Shown: piece by piece, positions 42,512 to 51,369 of the stretch | Position numbering within the stretch: position 1 is the first letter of the stretch | Layout: each line of letters begins with the position of its first letter | DNA from: Azorinus chamasolen | Lineage: Eukaryota > Mollusca > Bivalvia > Cardiida > Solecurtidae | Length of the DNA: 64,000 bases | Assembly: GCA_963576725.1 (NCBI GenBank) | Contig: OY755246.1 | Span: forward strand, 75,794,239-75,858,238 | Direction: 5' to 3' | Program-made: the position numbers and the translations under genes | Notes under the pieces: generated by a model | Database searches by the model: none | Told to the model about the DNA's origin: nothing | What the model saw: the letters and a program-made list of their open reading frames with translations, nothing else

Positions 42512-42704
42512 ATTGCTTATTATCTACATTACACTCAATTGTCATACTGAAGCTACATCGGACATAACTATTATACTGGTATAAAGTATTGATATCCATG
42601 GGTTAGGCGAAACCACTTGACCCTGGTCAGAGAGCTCGCCAGGAGAATTTTGATCTGGATAAAGACTGTTTGTGTATGCCCAATCGCGGGAGTAAACGGG
42701 TTAA
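42508..42704 (+). mobile_element. TTAA-type element sharing a TTAA with its neighbour
   Basis: From TTAAATTGCTTATTATC to GGAGTAAACGGGTTAA. It contains CTTGACCCTGGTCAGAGAGC and GATCTGGATAAAGACTG, a diverged hairpin. The left end is poor. Confidence 0.55.
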
Positions 42705-42905
42705 TTTGAGAATTTATTACAGCATAAATTATATTTCCGGTCTGATTTTTTTTATAATTACTCATTAACTATGACATATGGTTGTGACAGAAACTTCATA
42801 ATCAGATTTATATAAATCCATAAACAAAACAGAGCAGACCTTGATCACACAGCTCCTACAGGAGCCGTCTGATCAGGGTCTGTTTGCAAAAGAACCAAAC
42901 GTCGT
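42701..42905 (+). mobile_element. TTAA-A element, abutting the previous one
   Basis: TTAATTTGAGAATTTATTAC start, GTGACAGAAACTTCATAATC, AGCAGACCTTGATCACACAG, a good hairpin CTCCTACAGGAGCCGTCTGA, TTTGCAAAAGAACC. The right TTAA end is absent. Confidence 0.7.
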
Positions 42906-43138
42906 CTATCACGGGAAAAAGCTAACTTTATCTCGATGTAATAAAACTCGATATCGATCTGGGGTAATCTTACTTGTGCCAACGAGCTTGGATCGTGAGT
43001 TACTCGATGTCTTACCGGGAACCAGGCTATTTTCAAACCCCAGTCGGTCCGACATTAGTAGGACAATGGTTAATGTTTCAATACCAGGTGTTTTCATTGA
43101 GATTCTTTATAATAAAAATGTCTGTTAACGTACATGTA

Positions 43139-43196
43139 TGAGTCATGCAGGAAATATCGCACACAAAACACACAACCGCCCGAACAGCACCACGAC
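43139..43196 (+). repeat. 55-bp dispersed motif, copy 3
   Basis: GAGTCATGCAGGAAA and CCGCCCGAACAGCACCACG, same orientation as 25695..25749. Confidence 0.75.
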
Positions 43197-43266
43197 GAAA
43201 AATGTGGAAGAACACTGGTAAAACAATCTTGACTACTTCCGATTTTACCATACGTTTGTGACACCA

Positions 43267-43471
43267 TTAACCCTTTCGCTACCAAACTCTGTCGTCTGCT
43301 AACTTTGTCGTCTGCTATAAATTTTCACTTTTTTATTTTCTTCATTTTTGTTTCAAAAACATAGTAACAGTAACAAACAGTGTGGATCCTGATGAGACGC
43401 CGAGTTATCATCTGGATCCAAACTGTTTGCATAGGTAATCACAGATCCGGCATTGGCAGCGAAAGGGTTAA
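43267..43471 (+). mobile_element. TTAA-B element, complete
   Basis: 205 bp, TTAACCCTTTCGCTACC to GGCAGCGAAAGGGTTAA. Very similar to 20171..20384, but the apex has lost nine bases (GCCGAGTTATCATCTGG), which breaks the hairpin top. Confidence 0.9.
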
Positions 43472-43575
43472 CAGAGTGTTAAACAGCTGACTCCTCATGA
43501 GAACTCGGCGTCTCATCTGAATCCAATATACTTGCAAATGTCAGGCAGGTGGTGGGTAGATGGATAAGGGTTAAT
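43472..43575 (+). mobile_element. GGATCC-type hairpin with GGGTTAA end
   Basis: GTGTTAAACAGCTGACTCCT, GAACTCGGCGTCTCATCTGA, then CAGGCAGGTGGTGGGTAG and GATAAGGGTTAA. It links the GGATCC-type hairpin to a TTAA terminus. Confidence 0.7.
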
Positions 43576-43599
43576 TTTTTAAAGTATCCCGCCTGGCTT

Positions 43600-43945
43600 G
43601 TGAGTGAATGACCGTGGTTGTATTGACACGGAGAAGAAGACGAAGAAGCAATACGAAAGAAAAGGTAAAAGTAACGGAAGAACAAGCAGAAGAAAAAGAC
43701 AATGATGATGATGCGGAAGAAGAAAGAAGATGATAATGATGAGGAAGTTTCCGCCCGACCGCGGACCAACCAAATGCCTGTCCGACCAACTGATCAACCA
43801 CACGACCGACAAATCGCCTGTCCCACCGACCAATCGACCAACAAATCGCCTGCCCGACTGACCATTCGACCACCGACCGACAAATCGTCTGCCCGACAGA
43901 CCATTCGACCCCCGACCGACAAATCGTCTGCCCGACCGATCGACA
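43600..43945. repeat. purine-rich tract and CCGACC-rich minisatellite
   Basis: 43630..43750 is GAAGAA/GATGAT-rich. 43755..43945 repeats GACCGACAAATCGTCTGCCC- and CGACCAACTGATCAACC-like units (~16 and ~32 bp). Overlapping ORFs of 92-131 codons on both strands are compositional artefacts. Confidence 0.8.
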
Positions 43946-44219
43946 GGTTTATTCAAGTATACTCCCTCAGACATTCATAACTAATAAAATAAAGCAGACT
44001 GCAACTGCTGCAGACGCCAACACATGGCAGCGAAAGAGTTCAGTGAACTCGACAACTCACTGTAAGAAGTACTGCTATGAATGCCATGTTATAACAAACT
44101 CAAAGGGTTGTTACAACTCGGACAAGATTTTAATGTGTACAGTTTAAGATGGTAAGACAAGACGGTAAACATCGAGATTTATGTGTTCTTCTTTTATTAG
44201 TTTCGCCCTTTAACCATTT

Positions 44220-44675
44220 TCCTGGTGAATATTCGCATAATATATAATGACATAATGAATATTTTAACCCGAATATTTTAACCCTTCGCTTGCTATTCAC
44301 GTCAATACACCTACCTGTAAATAGTGAAGACCCAGATGAGACAACTCCTGCAGGAGCTGTCTCATCAGGGTCTGCACTATTTACAAGTTGATTGTGCAAC
44401 CATTGCACTCCACAGCAGTGATTGCACAGCGAAATACTTGTACACAGTGTAGATATATGTAATTATACAACAGGACATGGGTAAAGAAGGAGAAATGTAT
44501 TTTAAAATTCAGCAAGCGAAGGGTTAACATTTTTTTTAAAATGGCATATGTACACATTATACTTTGATATTGGTAAAACCTATAGATTCATATTTATTAT
44601 AATTTCATAATCAAATCTTGGTCTAAGCTGTTTGCAAAGCCGTAATTTAAGGCACTTGTATAAAATAAAGCGTCA
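44220..44675 (+). mobile_element. TTAA-A element split by a TTAA-C insertion
   Basis: The left half 44220..44277 (TTAACCATTTTCCTGGTG, GAATATTCGCATAA, AATGAATATTTTAACCCG) continues at 44528 (AACATTTTTTTTAAAATGGC, ATTCATATTTATTATAATTT, CTAAGCTGTTTGCAAAG). The insertion occupies a TTAA inside the element. Confidence 0.7.
44278..44527 (+). mobile_element. TTAA-C element, complete
   Basis: 250 bp, TTAACCCTTCGCTTGCT to AGCAAGCGAAGGGTTAA, flanked by TTAA on both sides. The hairpin arms TGTAAATAGTGAAGACCCAG / CATCAGGGTCTGCACTATTT have the perfect apex AGCTCCTGCAGGAGCT-like ACTCCTGCAGGAGCTG. Inverse copies are at 52350..52600 and 57701..57943. Confidence 0.9.
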
Positions 44676-44720
44676 AGGTATCTGTATGTAAATAACCATG
44701 AAATAGTACCATTTGGATCA

Positions 44721-44877
44721 TTTCATTGAACAACTTACATCGAACAACACATTAGTGAATAAATAATAACAGTTTACATCGTACACCACATTTGTGAATA
44801 AATGATTACAGTGTACATCGTGCAGCACATTTGTGAATAAGTGATAACAGTTTACATCGTACAGCACATCAGTGAAT
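44721..44877 (+). repeat. 39-40 bp array, part left of the DIRS element
   Basis: Four units with AACAGTTTACATCGTACAGC and ACATTTGTGAATAA. The same array resumes at 49520..49650, so the DIRS element is an insertion into it. Confidence 0.9.
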
Positions 44878-44906
44878 TCTATTTCGTTACGAATTACTAC
44901 GGGATG

Positions 44907-44941
44907 AAATGAGATGTGTGCCGCGCATGCGCAGGGTCAGT
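44907..44941 (+). repeat. DIRS inverted terminal repeat, left, with NRF1-like palindrome
   Basis: 35 bases (AAATGAGATGTGTGCC then GCGCATGCGCAGGGTCAGT) match the reverse complement of 49407..49441 across the full length. The segment 44922..44933 (CGCGCATGCGCA) fits the NRF1 consensus YGCGCAYGCGCR. It lies about 230 bases upstream of the Gag start and is a plausible promoter element; that role is inferred. Confidence 0.88.
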
Positions 44942-45154
44942 GTGCTTAGCGTTTCCGGCATGGGAAACAGCTCTTATTGTATCAGCATTAGTTTTCAAGT
45001 AAAACTAGTGATAAAATCGGACGCAGTTCGTGTTTTATTGACAAAGTGTTGTAATAGAGATTGCCACGTTAGTTCGTACGTAGTTCGAACGCTGTCAATC
45101 GGTTTTTATTCGATAGTGATTGTTTTTTGTGTAGTCGCACGTGGTGGGACTATT

Positions 45155-45166
45155 TAAAGATGGCGG
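45155..45166 (+). promoter_or_regulatory. YY1-like motif over the Gag start codon
   Basis: AAAGATGGCGGATG contains the YY1 core AAGATGGCGG, with the ATG being the Gag initiator (45160..45162). Placement of a YY1 site on the start codon region is known in several retroelements and genes. Function here is inferred. Confidence 0.45.
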
Positions 45167-46353
45167 ATGTGAATGAACCGTCGAAAGAATTGTTAGCTAC
45201 TGCAGCTCGTGGCAGTGATCAAAATAAACCTAAATCTAGTTCACGGGGGAAGACTCCCGCGAAACTTTCTGAGAAATCAGGTCCGTCAGGGACCTCATCT
45301 ACATCCAAGTCATCAAATCGGGATGACGAGTTGTTGTCAATTTTACTTGCCGTGAGGAATGAGCGAGCTAATACAACCAAAAAATTGGAATCCTTTGATC
45401 AGAGGATTAAGGAGTTGGAGACTTCAGACCATACACAGTATGATTATGACCCAAACTATGGTTACTATGAAGGGTATGAGGAGTTCGAGGATGACTCCCA
45501 ATCACAAAACATGGGGGATAAACTTGTGTTTGTTGAGTCAGTGTCTGGTGGAAACAAAAGAAAAGTGGACAATAATAATAATGATAAGACTGAGGAAAGT
45601 ACAAATTCTAGATTTGCCAGCTTGGCTAAGAAGTTTAAGGCTCAAGAGATGTGTGATGGGGACGTTGATCCCGAGCTGGCAGAAAATGTGAATACGTTAT
45701 TTCGTGAAGGAATGCAAAAAGAAAAGTATGATGCAATGATTAAAGAGGCCCACAACTCCCGTCCTCAAAATTGTCAAGGGCTTGTTACTGTGAGATTAAA
45801 CCAGTTAGTGTGGGATATTGTGTCCCCATCTGCTCGTACAAAAGATGGTAAATTACAAGCAGTGGAAACTGCCATTGTTAAATCTGCAAGTATTCTGACA
45901 AAAACAGTGGACAAGGCAGATAAAATGGAACGAGAGTGTAAACAAAATGGTGGGGATTATGATATAGGTCAGATCATAGACAGATGTAACGATGCAGTAG
46001 CTCTTTTGGGACATGCTAATACTCAAATTAATATGTTGAGAAGAGATTTGTTGAAACCAGAAATGAGAAACGAATATTCTCACCTATGCACTCACTCGCT
46101 CCCATTCACAGACCAATTATTTGGGGATGATGTGTCGAAAACAGCTAAAGAGATAGAGGAATGTTCTAGGATGGGACATAAACTACAGTATGGCCCAATG
46201 AGGGGAAATTTCAGAGGACGCTTTGGTTACAGACCAAGATACAGAGGTGGTTTCCACCGAGGTGGTTATCGTGGTAGAGGCGGTATGGACTCCAATCACC
46301 CACAACAGATGCCGAAAAACTTTCCTCGCCGAGGGGGAGTAAGGAAGATGTAA
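45160..46353 (+). CDS. DIRS ORF1, Gag-like nucleic-acid-binding protein
   Basis: 397 codons from ATG at 45160 (context AAAGATGG). An upstream in-frame ATG at 45127 is less likely because it adds only MCSRTWWDYLK. The N-terminus is Ser/Lys-rich and low complexity (residues about 1-60), followed by a short acidic Tyr/Glu stretch (YDYDPNYGYYEGYEEFEDD) and a helical central domain. The C-terminal ~60 residues are Arg/Gly-rich (RGNFRGRFGYRPRYRGG and on), an RNA-binding RGG-type tail expected of a Gag-like protein. No stop or frameshift: this ORF is intact. The pol frame overlaps its 3' end by about 75 bases. The family is inferred from position and composition, since ORF1 proteins of DIRS are poorly conserved. 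Confidence 0.85.
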   Translation: MADVNEPSKELLATAARGSDQNKPKSSSRGKTPAKLSEKSGPSGTSSTSKSSNRDDELLSILLAVRNERANTTKKLESFDQRIKELETSDHTQYDYDPNYGYYEGYEEFEDDSQSQNMGDKLVFVESVSGGNKRKVDNNNNDKTEESTNSRFASLAKKFKAQEMCDGDVDPELAENVNTLFREGMQKEKYDAMIKEAHNSRPQNCQGLVTVRLNQLVWDIVSPSARTKDGKLQAVETAIVKSASILTKTVDKADKMERECKQNGGDYDIGQIIDRCNDAVALLGHANTQINMLRRDLLKPEMRNEYSHLCTHSLPFTDQLFGDDVSKTAKEIEECSRMGHKLQYGPMRGNFRGRFGYRPRYRGGFHRGGYRGRGGMDSNHPQQMPKNFPRRGGVRKM

Positions 46354-47400
46354 ATTCACAAGTAAGTGAACCATTTAAAGCAGGTAGATTGAAAGATTTT
46401 GTCTCTGAATGGAAAAATCTAACAAACGATCCAGTTATTTTGGATATGGTGGAACATTTTCGCAGCAGCATTTTAATGCAATAGAATCACAGATTATTGA
46501 TAAAGAAATTGAGAAGTTAAGGCAGTTGCATGTTTTGAAGGAAGTACAATGGGACAGGCAACAATACTTGTCGCCAATCTTTTTGAGGCCTAAGAAAAAC
46601 AAGGAATACAGAATGATATTAAATCTTAAAAAGTTGAATGAATTTATACCATACCATCATTTTAAGATGGACACTTTTGAAACAGCAATTACTCTAGTGA
46701 GGAAAGACATGTACATGTGTACAATAGATATTCGACACGCATACTATTCCATTCCTGTTGCACAGGAGGATCAAAAGTTTTTTAGATTTCTGTGGAGAGA
46801 CAAAATATTTCAATATACTTGCATCCCGAATGGCTACAGGGAAGGTCCAAGATTATTCACTAAGTTGTTGAAACCAGTGTATGCAAAATTAAGAGCAGAT
46901 GGCCATATTTGTACAGGGTTTATTGATGATAGTTTGTTAGGAGGTAACACACTTAATGAATGTTCAAATACACTTTGTGTATCTCAGGAAATGATGATGA
47001 GATTAGGCTTCATTTTGAATGATGAGAAATCAGTAATTGTGCCAACTCAAAGAATTGTATATTTGGGATTTATTATTGATTCTGTGTTGATGATCATTAT
47101 TTTGCCTTTAGAAAAACAAGATCACATTGTAGTTATGTGCAAGAAATTGCATAATGCAAAAACTGCAAAAATCAGAGAGGTGGCACAGGTTATTGGCTTG
47201 CTGGTATCATCATTTCCAGCTGTGGACTATGGTAAATTGTTCTACAGAAAATTAGAAATTGAGAAAATAGAGGCTCTGAAGAAAAATTATGGAAACTTTG
47301 ATGCAGATATGGCCATTTCCTCTTACATGAAAGAAGATGGTGGTTTTGCAATATACATTCGCAGGTTAGAGTCATTGATCGAGGTAATCCTTCAGAGGAA
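46278..47400 (+). pseudogene. DIRS reverse transcriptase, frameshifted near its start
   Basis: The pol frame opens after a TAG at 46275..46277 and overlaps the Gag end in a -1 relation. It reads GRLKDFVSEWKNLTNDPVIL, a typical DIRS RT leader, before a stop at 46482..46484. The frame then shifts, so the RT core is read from about 46409..47569: YRMILNLKKLN (residues ~70-80), motif A CTIDIRHAYYSIPV, motif B-like PNGYREGPRLFTK, motif C TGFIDDSLLGG with the Asp-Asp pair, and LGFIIDS. Catalytic Asp residues are present. A second shift follows at about 47380..47400, where the RNase H frame takes over. Confidence 0.88.
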
Positions 47401-47718
47401 ATTCAAACGGACAGTAGTCTGTCTGGTTGGGGTGCGAGTTTTCATGGTGAACAGTTTGGTGGGCGGTGGACCACTGAAGAGAGTAGTAACCACATCAATG
47501 TACTTGAACTTATGGCAATTTTGTTTGCAATTAAAGCACTGGCTGACAAATTGGAGAATAAACATGTAAAAGTTTTGTCTGATAGTACAACAGCAGTGTG
47601 CTACGTGTCTAACTTTGGTGGAATTAGATCAGACAAATGTAACAAAGTCAGTAGGGATAATGGTTGTTTTGTATGTCCAGAGGTATTTGGATCACATGCT
47701 CACACATTCCAGGGGTAG
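47388..47718 (+). pseudogene. DIRS RNase H domain, frameshifted
   Basis: In a third frame the sequence reads IQTDSSLSGWGASFHGEQFG (first catalytic Asp), NVLELMAILFAIKAL (Glu) and KVLSDSTTAVCYVSNFGG (second Asp). It ends at a stop at 47716..47718. The expected final block HIPGVENEADTPSR (last Asp) is found in the next frame just downstream (about 47703..47745), so another frameshift lies at about 47650..47690. The domain follows the RT directly, as in DIRS and other tyrosine-recombinase elements. Confidence 0.85.
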
Positions 47719-48180
47719 AGAATGAGGCGGATACTCCTTCTCGGCAATTTAAGGATCATATAGAATGGGAGTTACACAATGCAGTTTTTGAAAAAATCTG
47801 CAGTTTATGGCAGAAGCCTACAGTAGACTTATTTGCTTCTAGGTTGAATAATAAATTGCCTGTTTATTGTTCATGGTTACCAGATCCGAATGCTTCATAT
47901 ATTGATGCATTTACAATTGATTGGGGAAAATTGGATTACTCATACATTTTCCCTCCTTTCAGCATTTTGGCTCGCTGCATTCGGAAGATACAGTCAGACA
48001 AGGCCAGAGCAGTTTTGATAGCCCCACTTTGGCCAACCCAGACATGGTTCATATTATTAATGAAGATACTGGTAGACAGGCCAGTGATACTGCCGAAGAC
48101 AACAGAATTGTTGATAGCTCCAAATCGAAACATGAAGCATCCAATGGCACAAAAACTAGTACTGGTTGCATGCAAAGTGT
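47664..48180 (+). pseudogene. DIRS methyltransferase-like region
   Basis: Continues pol in frame with HIPGVENEADTPSR and then shows the conserved run PTVDLFASRLNNKLPVYCSW, DPNASYIDAFTIDW, YSYIFPPFSILARCIRKI and LIAPLWPTQTWF. This block, between RNase H and recombinase, corresponds to the DNA N6-adenine methyltransferase-like domain of DIRS1-group elements, with FPPF in the position of the catalytic motif. Its presence points to the DIRS group and away from Ngaro. The frame shifts again before the recombinase. Confidence 0.75.
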
Positions 48181-49141
48181 CCGGAGTTCATACAGAGAAC
48201 GAGGTTTTTCAGAAAATGCTACCGCCATTATCATGTAATCGTGGCGTGGTACCACAAAACGCGAGTATCAAGTCTATATATCTAGATGGTTATTGTACTG
48301 TGATAGACAAAATATTGATGCAATTTCAGTTTCTGTCAAGGATGTGATTGAATTTTTAACGTTAGAATTTGATAGAGGATTGAGTTACAGTGCCATAAAT
48401 ACAGCTAGGGCAGCGTTGTCTTCGTTAGGTATCACTCTTGGTGCTTTTACAGCAGGAACACATCCAACGGTTGTCAGATTTTTGAGAGGAGTGTTCAATA
48501 GAAGACCTCCAGCACCCAAATATTCACATACTTGGGATATTGATAAAGTACTATGCTATTTGAAAAAACTGTCACCAGTGAAACACCTTAGTTTAAAGGA
48601 TTTGACATTGAAATTAACAATGTTAATGGTTCTTACAAATGCAGCGAGGGTCCAAACAGTTCATCTGTTAAGTGTACATAATATTGAAAAGTTAAGTTCT
48701 GAGTTCATTTTACAGTTTCGGAGTTTATTGAAACAAAGTCGACCAGGGTTCGAATGTTCTGTGTTTAGTTTAAAAGCATATCCTCCAGATAGGAGACTTT
48801 GTGTTTATACAGTGTTGAAAGAGTATTTAATGAGAACTAAATCATTACGTGGAAATAAGGATGATTCATTATTGATTAGATATGTAAAACCATATAGATC
48901 GGTCACGAGAGACACTATTGCTAGATGGGTGAAAACGCTTATGGTTCGTGCAGGAATAAAGGGGACATTTGGAGCACATAGTGTTAGATCTGCTGTAGTG
49001 TCGAAAGCACATCTTAAGGGAGTGCCTTTGAAGGACATATTGAGTCGAGCAGGTTGGTCTAACCAGAGTACATTTGCGAAATTCTACAACAAAACAGTTG
49101 TGAAACAGGACAAGTTCGGTCATCAGGTGCTCAAATGTTGA
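48172..49141 (+). pseudogene. DIRS tyrosine recombinase (YR), one N-terminal stop, catalytic domain intact
   Basis: The domain starts with VRSSYRERGFSENATAIIM, meets a TAA at 48236..48238, then continues in the same frame through SWRGTTKREYQVYISRWLLY. An ATG at 48293 opens 282 uninterrupted codons. Numbered from that ATG, the catalytic set is Arg119 (NAARVQTVHLL), His229-x-x-Arg232 (GAHSVRS), Trp255 (AGWSN) and Tyr265 (FAKFYNK). This enzyme cuts and joins the circular cDNA into the target through a covalent phosphotyrosine. It sits last in the element, directly before the internal complementary region. The single stop is a recent-looking lesion. Confidence 0.93.
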
Positions 49142-49173
49142 GGTATGTTTTTTGACATTATTTAGCTTTAAAG

Positions 49174-49295
49174 TCTCATTTCATCCCGTAGTAATTCGTA
49201 ACGAAATAGAATTTAAAAATTAAACGAGACTTACCTTGGTTAAGTCGATGTTTGATTGTAATTCTATGAGTTATAGAATTGCGGAGGGATTAAAT
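49174..49295. repeat. DIRS internal complementary region (ICR)
   Basis: 49174..49213 (TCTCATTTCATCCCGTAGTA onward) is the reverse complement of the left outer end 44875..44915. 49214..49295 (AAAATTAAACGAGACTTACC onward) is the reverse complement of the right outer end 49438..49522. The two halves join through ATT, the complement of the flanking AAT. This is the template that restores both ends during circle formation and is diagnostic for DIRS. Confidence 0.95.
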
Positions 49296-49406
49296 GCCAC
49301 CCTCCCTCCCTTTCATTTAGTTCGTCACATTATGACGTTCATAGGTTTTTTCCGAAGTTGGATGAGGATATTTCTATGGGAAAATAATGACAAAAAACGG
49401 TTAAAG

Positions 49407-49441
49407 ACTGACCCTGCGCATGCGCGGCACACATCTCATTT
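49407..49441 (-). repeat. DIRS inverted terminal repeat, right
   Basis: ACTGACCCTGCGCATGCGCG to CACATCTCATTT, the reverse complement of 44907..44941. The 81-base outer segment that follows (to 49522) is unique to this side and mirrored in the ICR. Confidence 0.93.
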
Positions 49442-49519
49442 AATCCCTCCGCAATTCTATAACTCATAGAATTACAATCAAACATCGACTTAACCAAGGT
49501 AAGTCTCGTTTAATTTTTA

Positions 49520-49650
49520 AATCAATAATAACAGTTTACATCGTACAGCACATTAGTGTATCAATAATTACAGTTTACATCGTACAGCCCATTAGTGAAT
49601 CAATAATTACAGTTAACATCGTACAACGCATTTGTGAATCAATAATAAGT
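49520..49650 (+). repeat. 39-40 bp array, part right of the DIRS element
   Basis: Continues the array of 44721..44877 with AACAGTTTACATCGTACAGC units, decaying by 49650. Confidence 0.9.
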
Positions 49651-50221
49651 TACATCACTATTTGTAATTTCTTGTTCTAAAACTAAACATTATTGCGATA
49701 TCGCGAACACATACGGAAGCAACCGGAACATCTCGGGGAGCCAATCGTAATTAGAATTGATACGGAACTAATACGCACACTAACTGTGTCTATTCTACGG
49801 ACCAATAACATCGGTGATATCAAACTTCCGCAATTTTAAGCGAGTGTTCGTACTTTATTTCCACAGTTTATTACTTTTCGTTAAACAAACTATAATTTTA
49901 TTCCACTTTTACAGACTTCTAAACCGTACCATTTATAAACACCCTGACTCTAGTCATATATGTTTTAGCTGCAATTAATTTCTTATAGCATGAAATTTAA
50001 CAGTTTCTAGAGATATGTATTCTGTACTAAAGACAATTTGGAAACTATTAAATTCGCTATTTTGTAAAATGTAGGCTGCATATGAATGGTCCTATTTGAA
50101 TACGGTCATATTTCCGTAGAGCATATATATAGGTGGCGTGCTCGATAGTTCCGTTATGTATGTTTAGATTAATTTGTTATACTATGAGATCAACTCAGAT
50201 TTGTTGCTGATAGCGACAAAT
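49651..50221. other. unassigned AT-rich sequence
   Basis: No recognisable gene or element end in about 570 bp. Confidence 0.5.
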
Positions 50222-50410
50222 TGTGTCGCCTTTGCAAACAGAGTAGACCTAAGTCAGATGATTCCATGCGGAGCCGACTGGTCAGGGTCTGCTCGTTTTG
50301 CTTACGAAATTAAATAGAGCAGATTTTACATATTTACTTAATGGTGATAATGCTCTCATTATAGACGACATTTTACATATTTACTTAATGGTGATAATGC
50401 TCTCATTATT
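50222..50410 (-). mobile_element. TTAA-A hairpin (minus) and a 2x tandem
   Basis: 50228..50305 holds CCTTTGCAAACAGAGTAGAC and CTGGTCAGGGTCTGCTCG. 50328..50410 has the phrase ACATATTTACTTAATGGTGA / TAATGCTCTCATTAT twice. Confidence 0.65.
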
Positions 50411-50539
50411 TCGTATCATATACATGTTCATACGGTACAATGTTAACTAGTTCATTAAAGTGAAAGCGCCCACAATAAAACATCACACAGATTCGTATTT
50501 CTTATGTTCATACACTTTTATGAAGATTGCCAAAAAATC

Positions 50540-50810
50540 ATTTATGTCGATACCTTTTGTTGTACAACAAAATAGTACCGGCCTCTATCGAACAGTTACG
50601 AAACTAAAACGTGACTCGAATAAATATGACTACATCTGCAAATAACACCGGAGTAGATATCAACCACATGGAGTAGATATCAACTACATAGAAGTTAATT
50701 CAAGTGGGTTTCTGGCGATATACATCTTTCCAGCATATAAACAAATGATTCATGTAAGTTTAGTCATTTTTTTAAAACGCGTTGCAAGTAGATATTATCA
50801 CGTAAATGTG
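50540..50810 (+). repeat. dispersed repeat, partner of 34310..34580
   Basis: Shares CGAAACTAAAACG, GGCGATATAC, CAGCATATAAAC and GCAAGTAGA(T/G) in order. GAGTAGATATCAAC(C/T)ACAT is locally duplicated at 50651 and 50672. Confidence 0.6.
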
Positions 50811-50894
50811 TTGCATTTAAAATGGAAAAACAGTTTGATGTACATGTATGTACATAGCCAGATTGCTACTCACATTCTGAATCACTGACCTCAG

Positions 50895-51130
50895 AGGCAC
50901 GCCTTTTCACGCATTTGCAGCAAAGTGGACCCGGATCAGACGGGTTTTATTGGAGCCATCTGATCAGAGTCTTCTCTCTTTGCTAATGGAATTGTATGGA
51001 TTCTGATTGTGTAGTTTCTACCAAAGACGATAAATCCTGTGTCCGTATACCATTATGAAAAGTTATCTAACAGATATAAGTGAACATTTATGAGGGAAAT
51101 ATGTTATAGGCCAATCTCTGATACATTTGC
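50895..51130 (-). mobile_element. TTAA-A element, minus strand
   Basis: GGCACGCCTTTTCACGCATT, a hairpin with AGTGGACCCGGATCAGACGG / AGCCATCTGATCAGAGTCTT, then TGTAGTTTCTACCAAAGACG. The left terminus (right in this view) is decayed. Confidence 0.7.
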
Positions 51131-51369
51131 AAAGAACGTACATGGAGATAAGACAATAAATTACTGGACATCCCTTCAAGGTCGAAGCTACTGGGAAATC
51201 GTTATTTTGAAAGAAAGTGGAGAACAAATAACTTTAGAATGATGATGGACGGAATTGAGTCATTTACTGTAGACGGGAATTTGCTCGGTAAGCTACAATA
51301 GTTGTTTGGTTACTTATCGTCCGAATCATGCCGATGGACGCTTAGAGAAGGCATTCGAATTTACCGTCT
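51131..51369. other. unassigned sequence
   Basis: No recognisable gene or element. Confidence 0.45.

Larger units (their letters stand above)
44875..49522 (+). mobile_element. DIRS-type tyrosine-recombinase retrotransposon, structurally complete
   Basis: A 4648-bp element inserted in a 39-bp tandem array and flanked by AAT (44875..44877 and 49520..49522). It has short inverted terminal repeats (44907..44941, 49407..49441), an internal complementary region (49174..49295) that is the reverse complement of the two outer ends joined, and ORFs in the DIRS order: Gag-like, RT-RNase H, methyltransferase-like, tyrosine recombinase. DIRS elements replicate through a circle and integrate by the recombinase, not an integrase, so no long target duplication is expected. 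Frameshifts and one stop in pol make this copy non-autonomous, but the cis structure is intact. Confidence 0.95.

Noticed and set aside
43571..43980. ORFs rich in Ser/Leu or Arg/Pro
   Set aside because: They are compositional artefacts of GAAGAA-rich and CCGACC-rich tracts; five overlapping frames are open.
44909..45157. 82-codon ORF upstream of Gag
   Set aside because: It lies in the DIRS 5' region, begins at the terminal repeat and has no domain; it is more likely leader sequence.
44875..49522. LTR retrotransposon or Ngaro element
   Set aside because: There are no direct LTRs, no integrase and no aspartic protease; the ends are inverted, an ICR is present, and the methyltransferase-like block plus tyrosine recombinase indicate the DIRS group.
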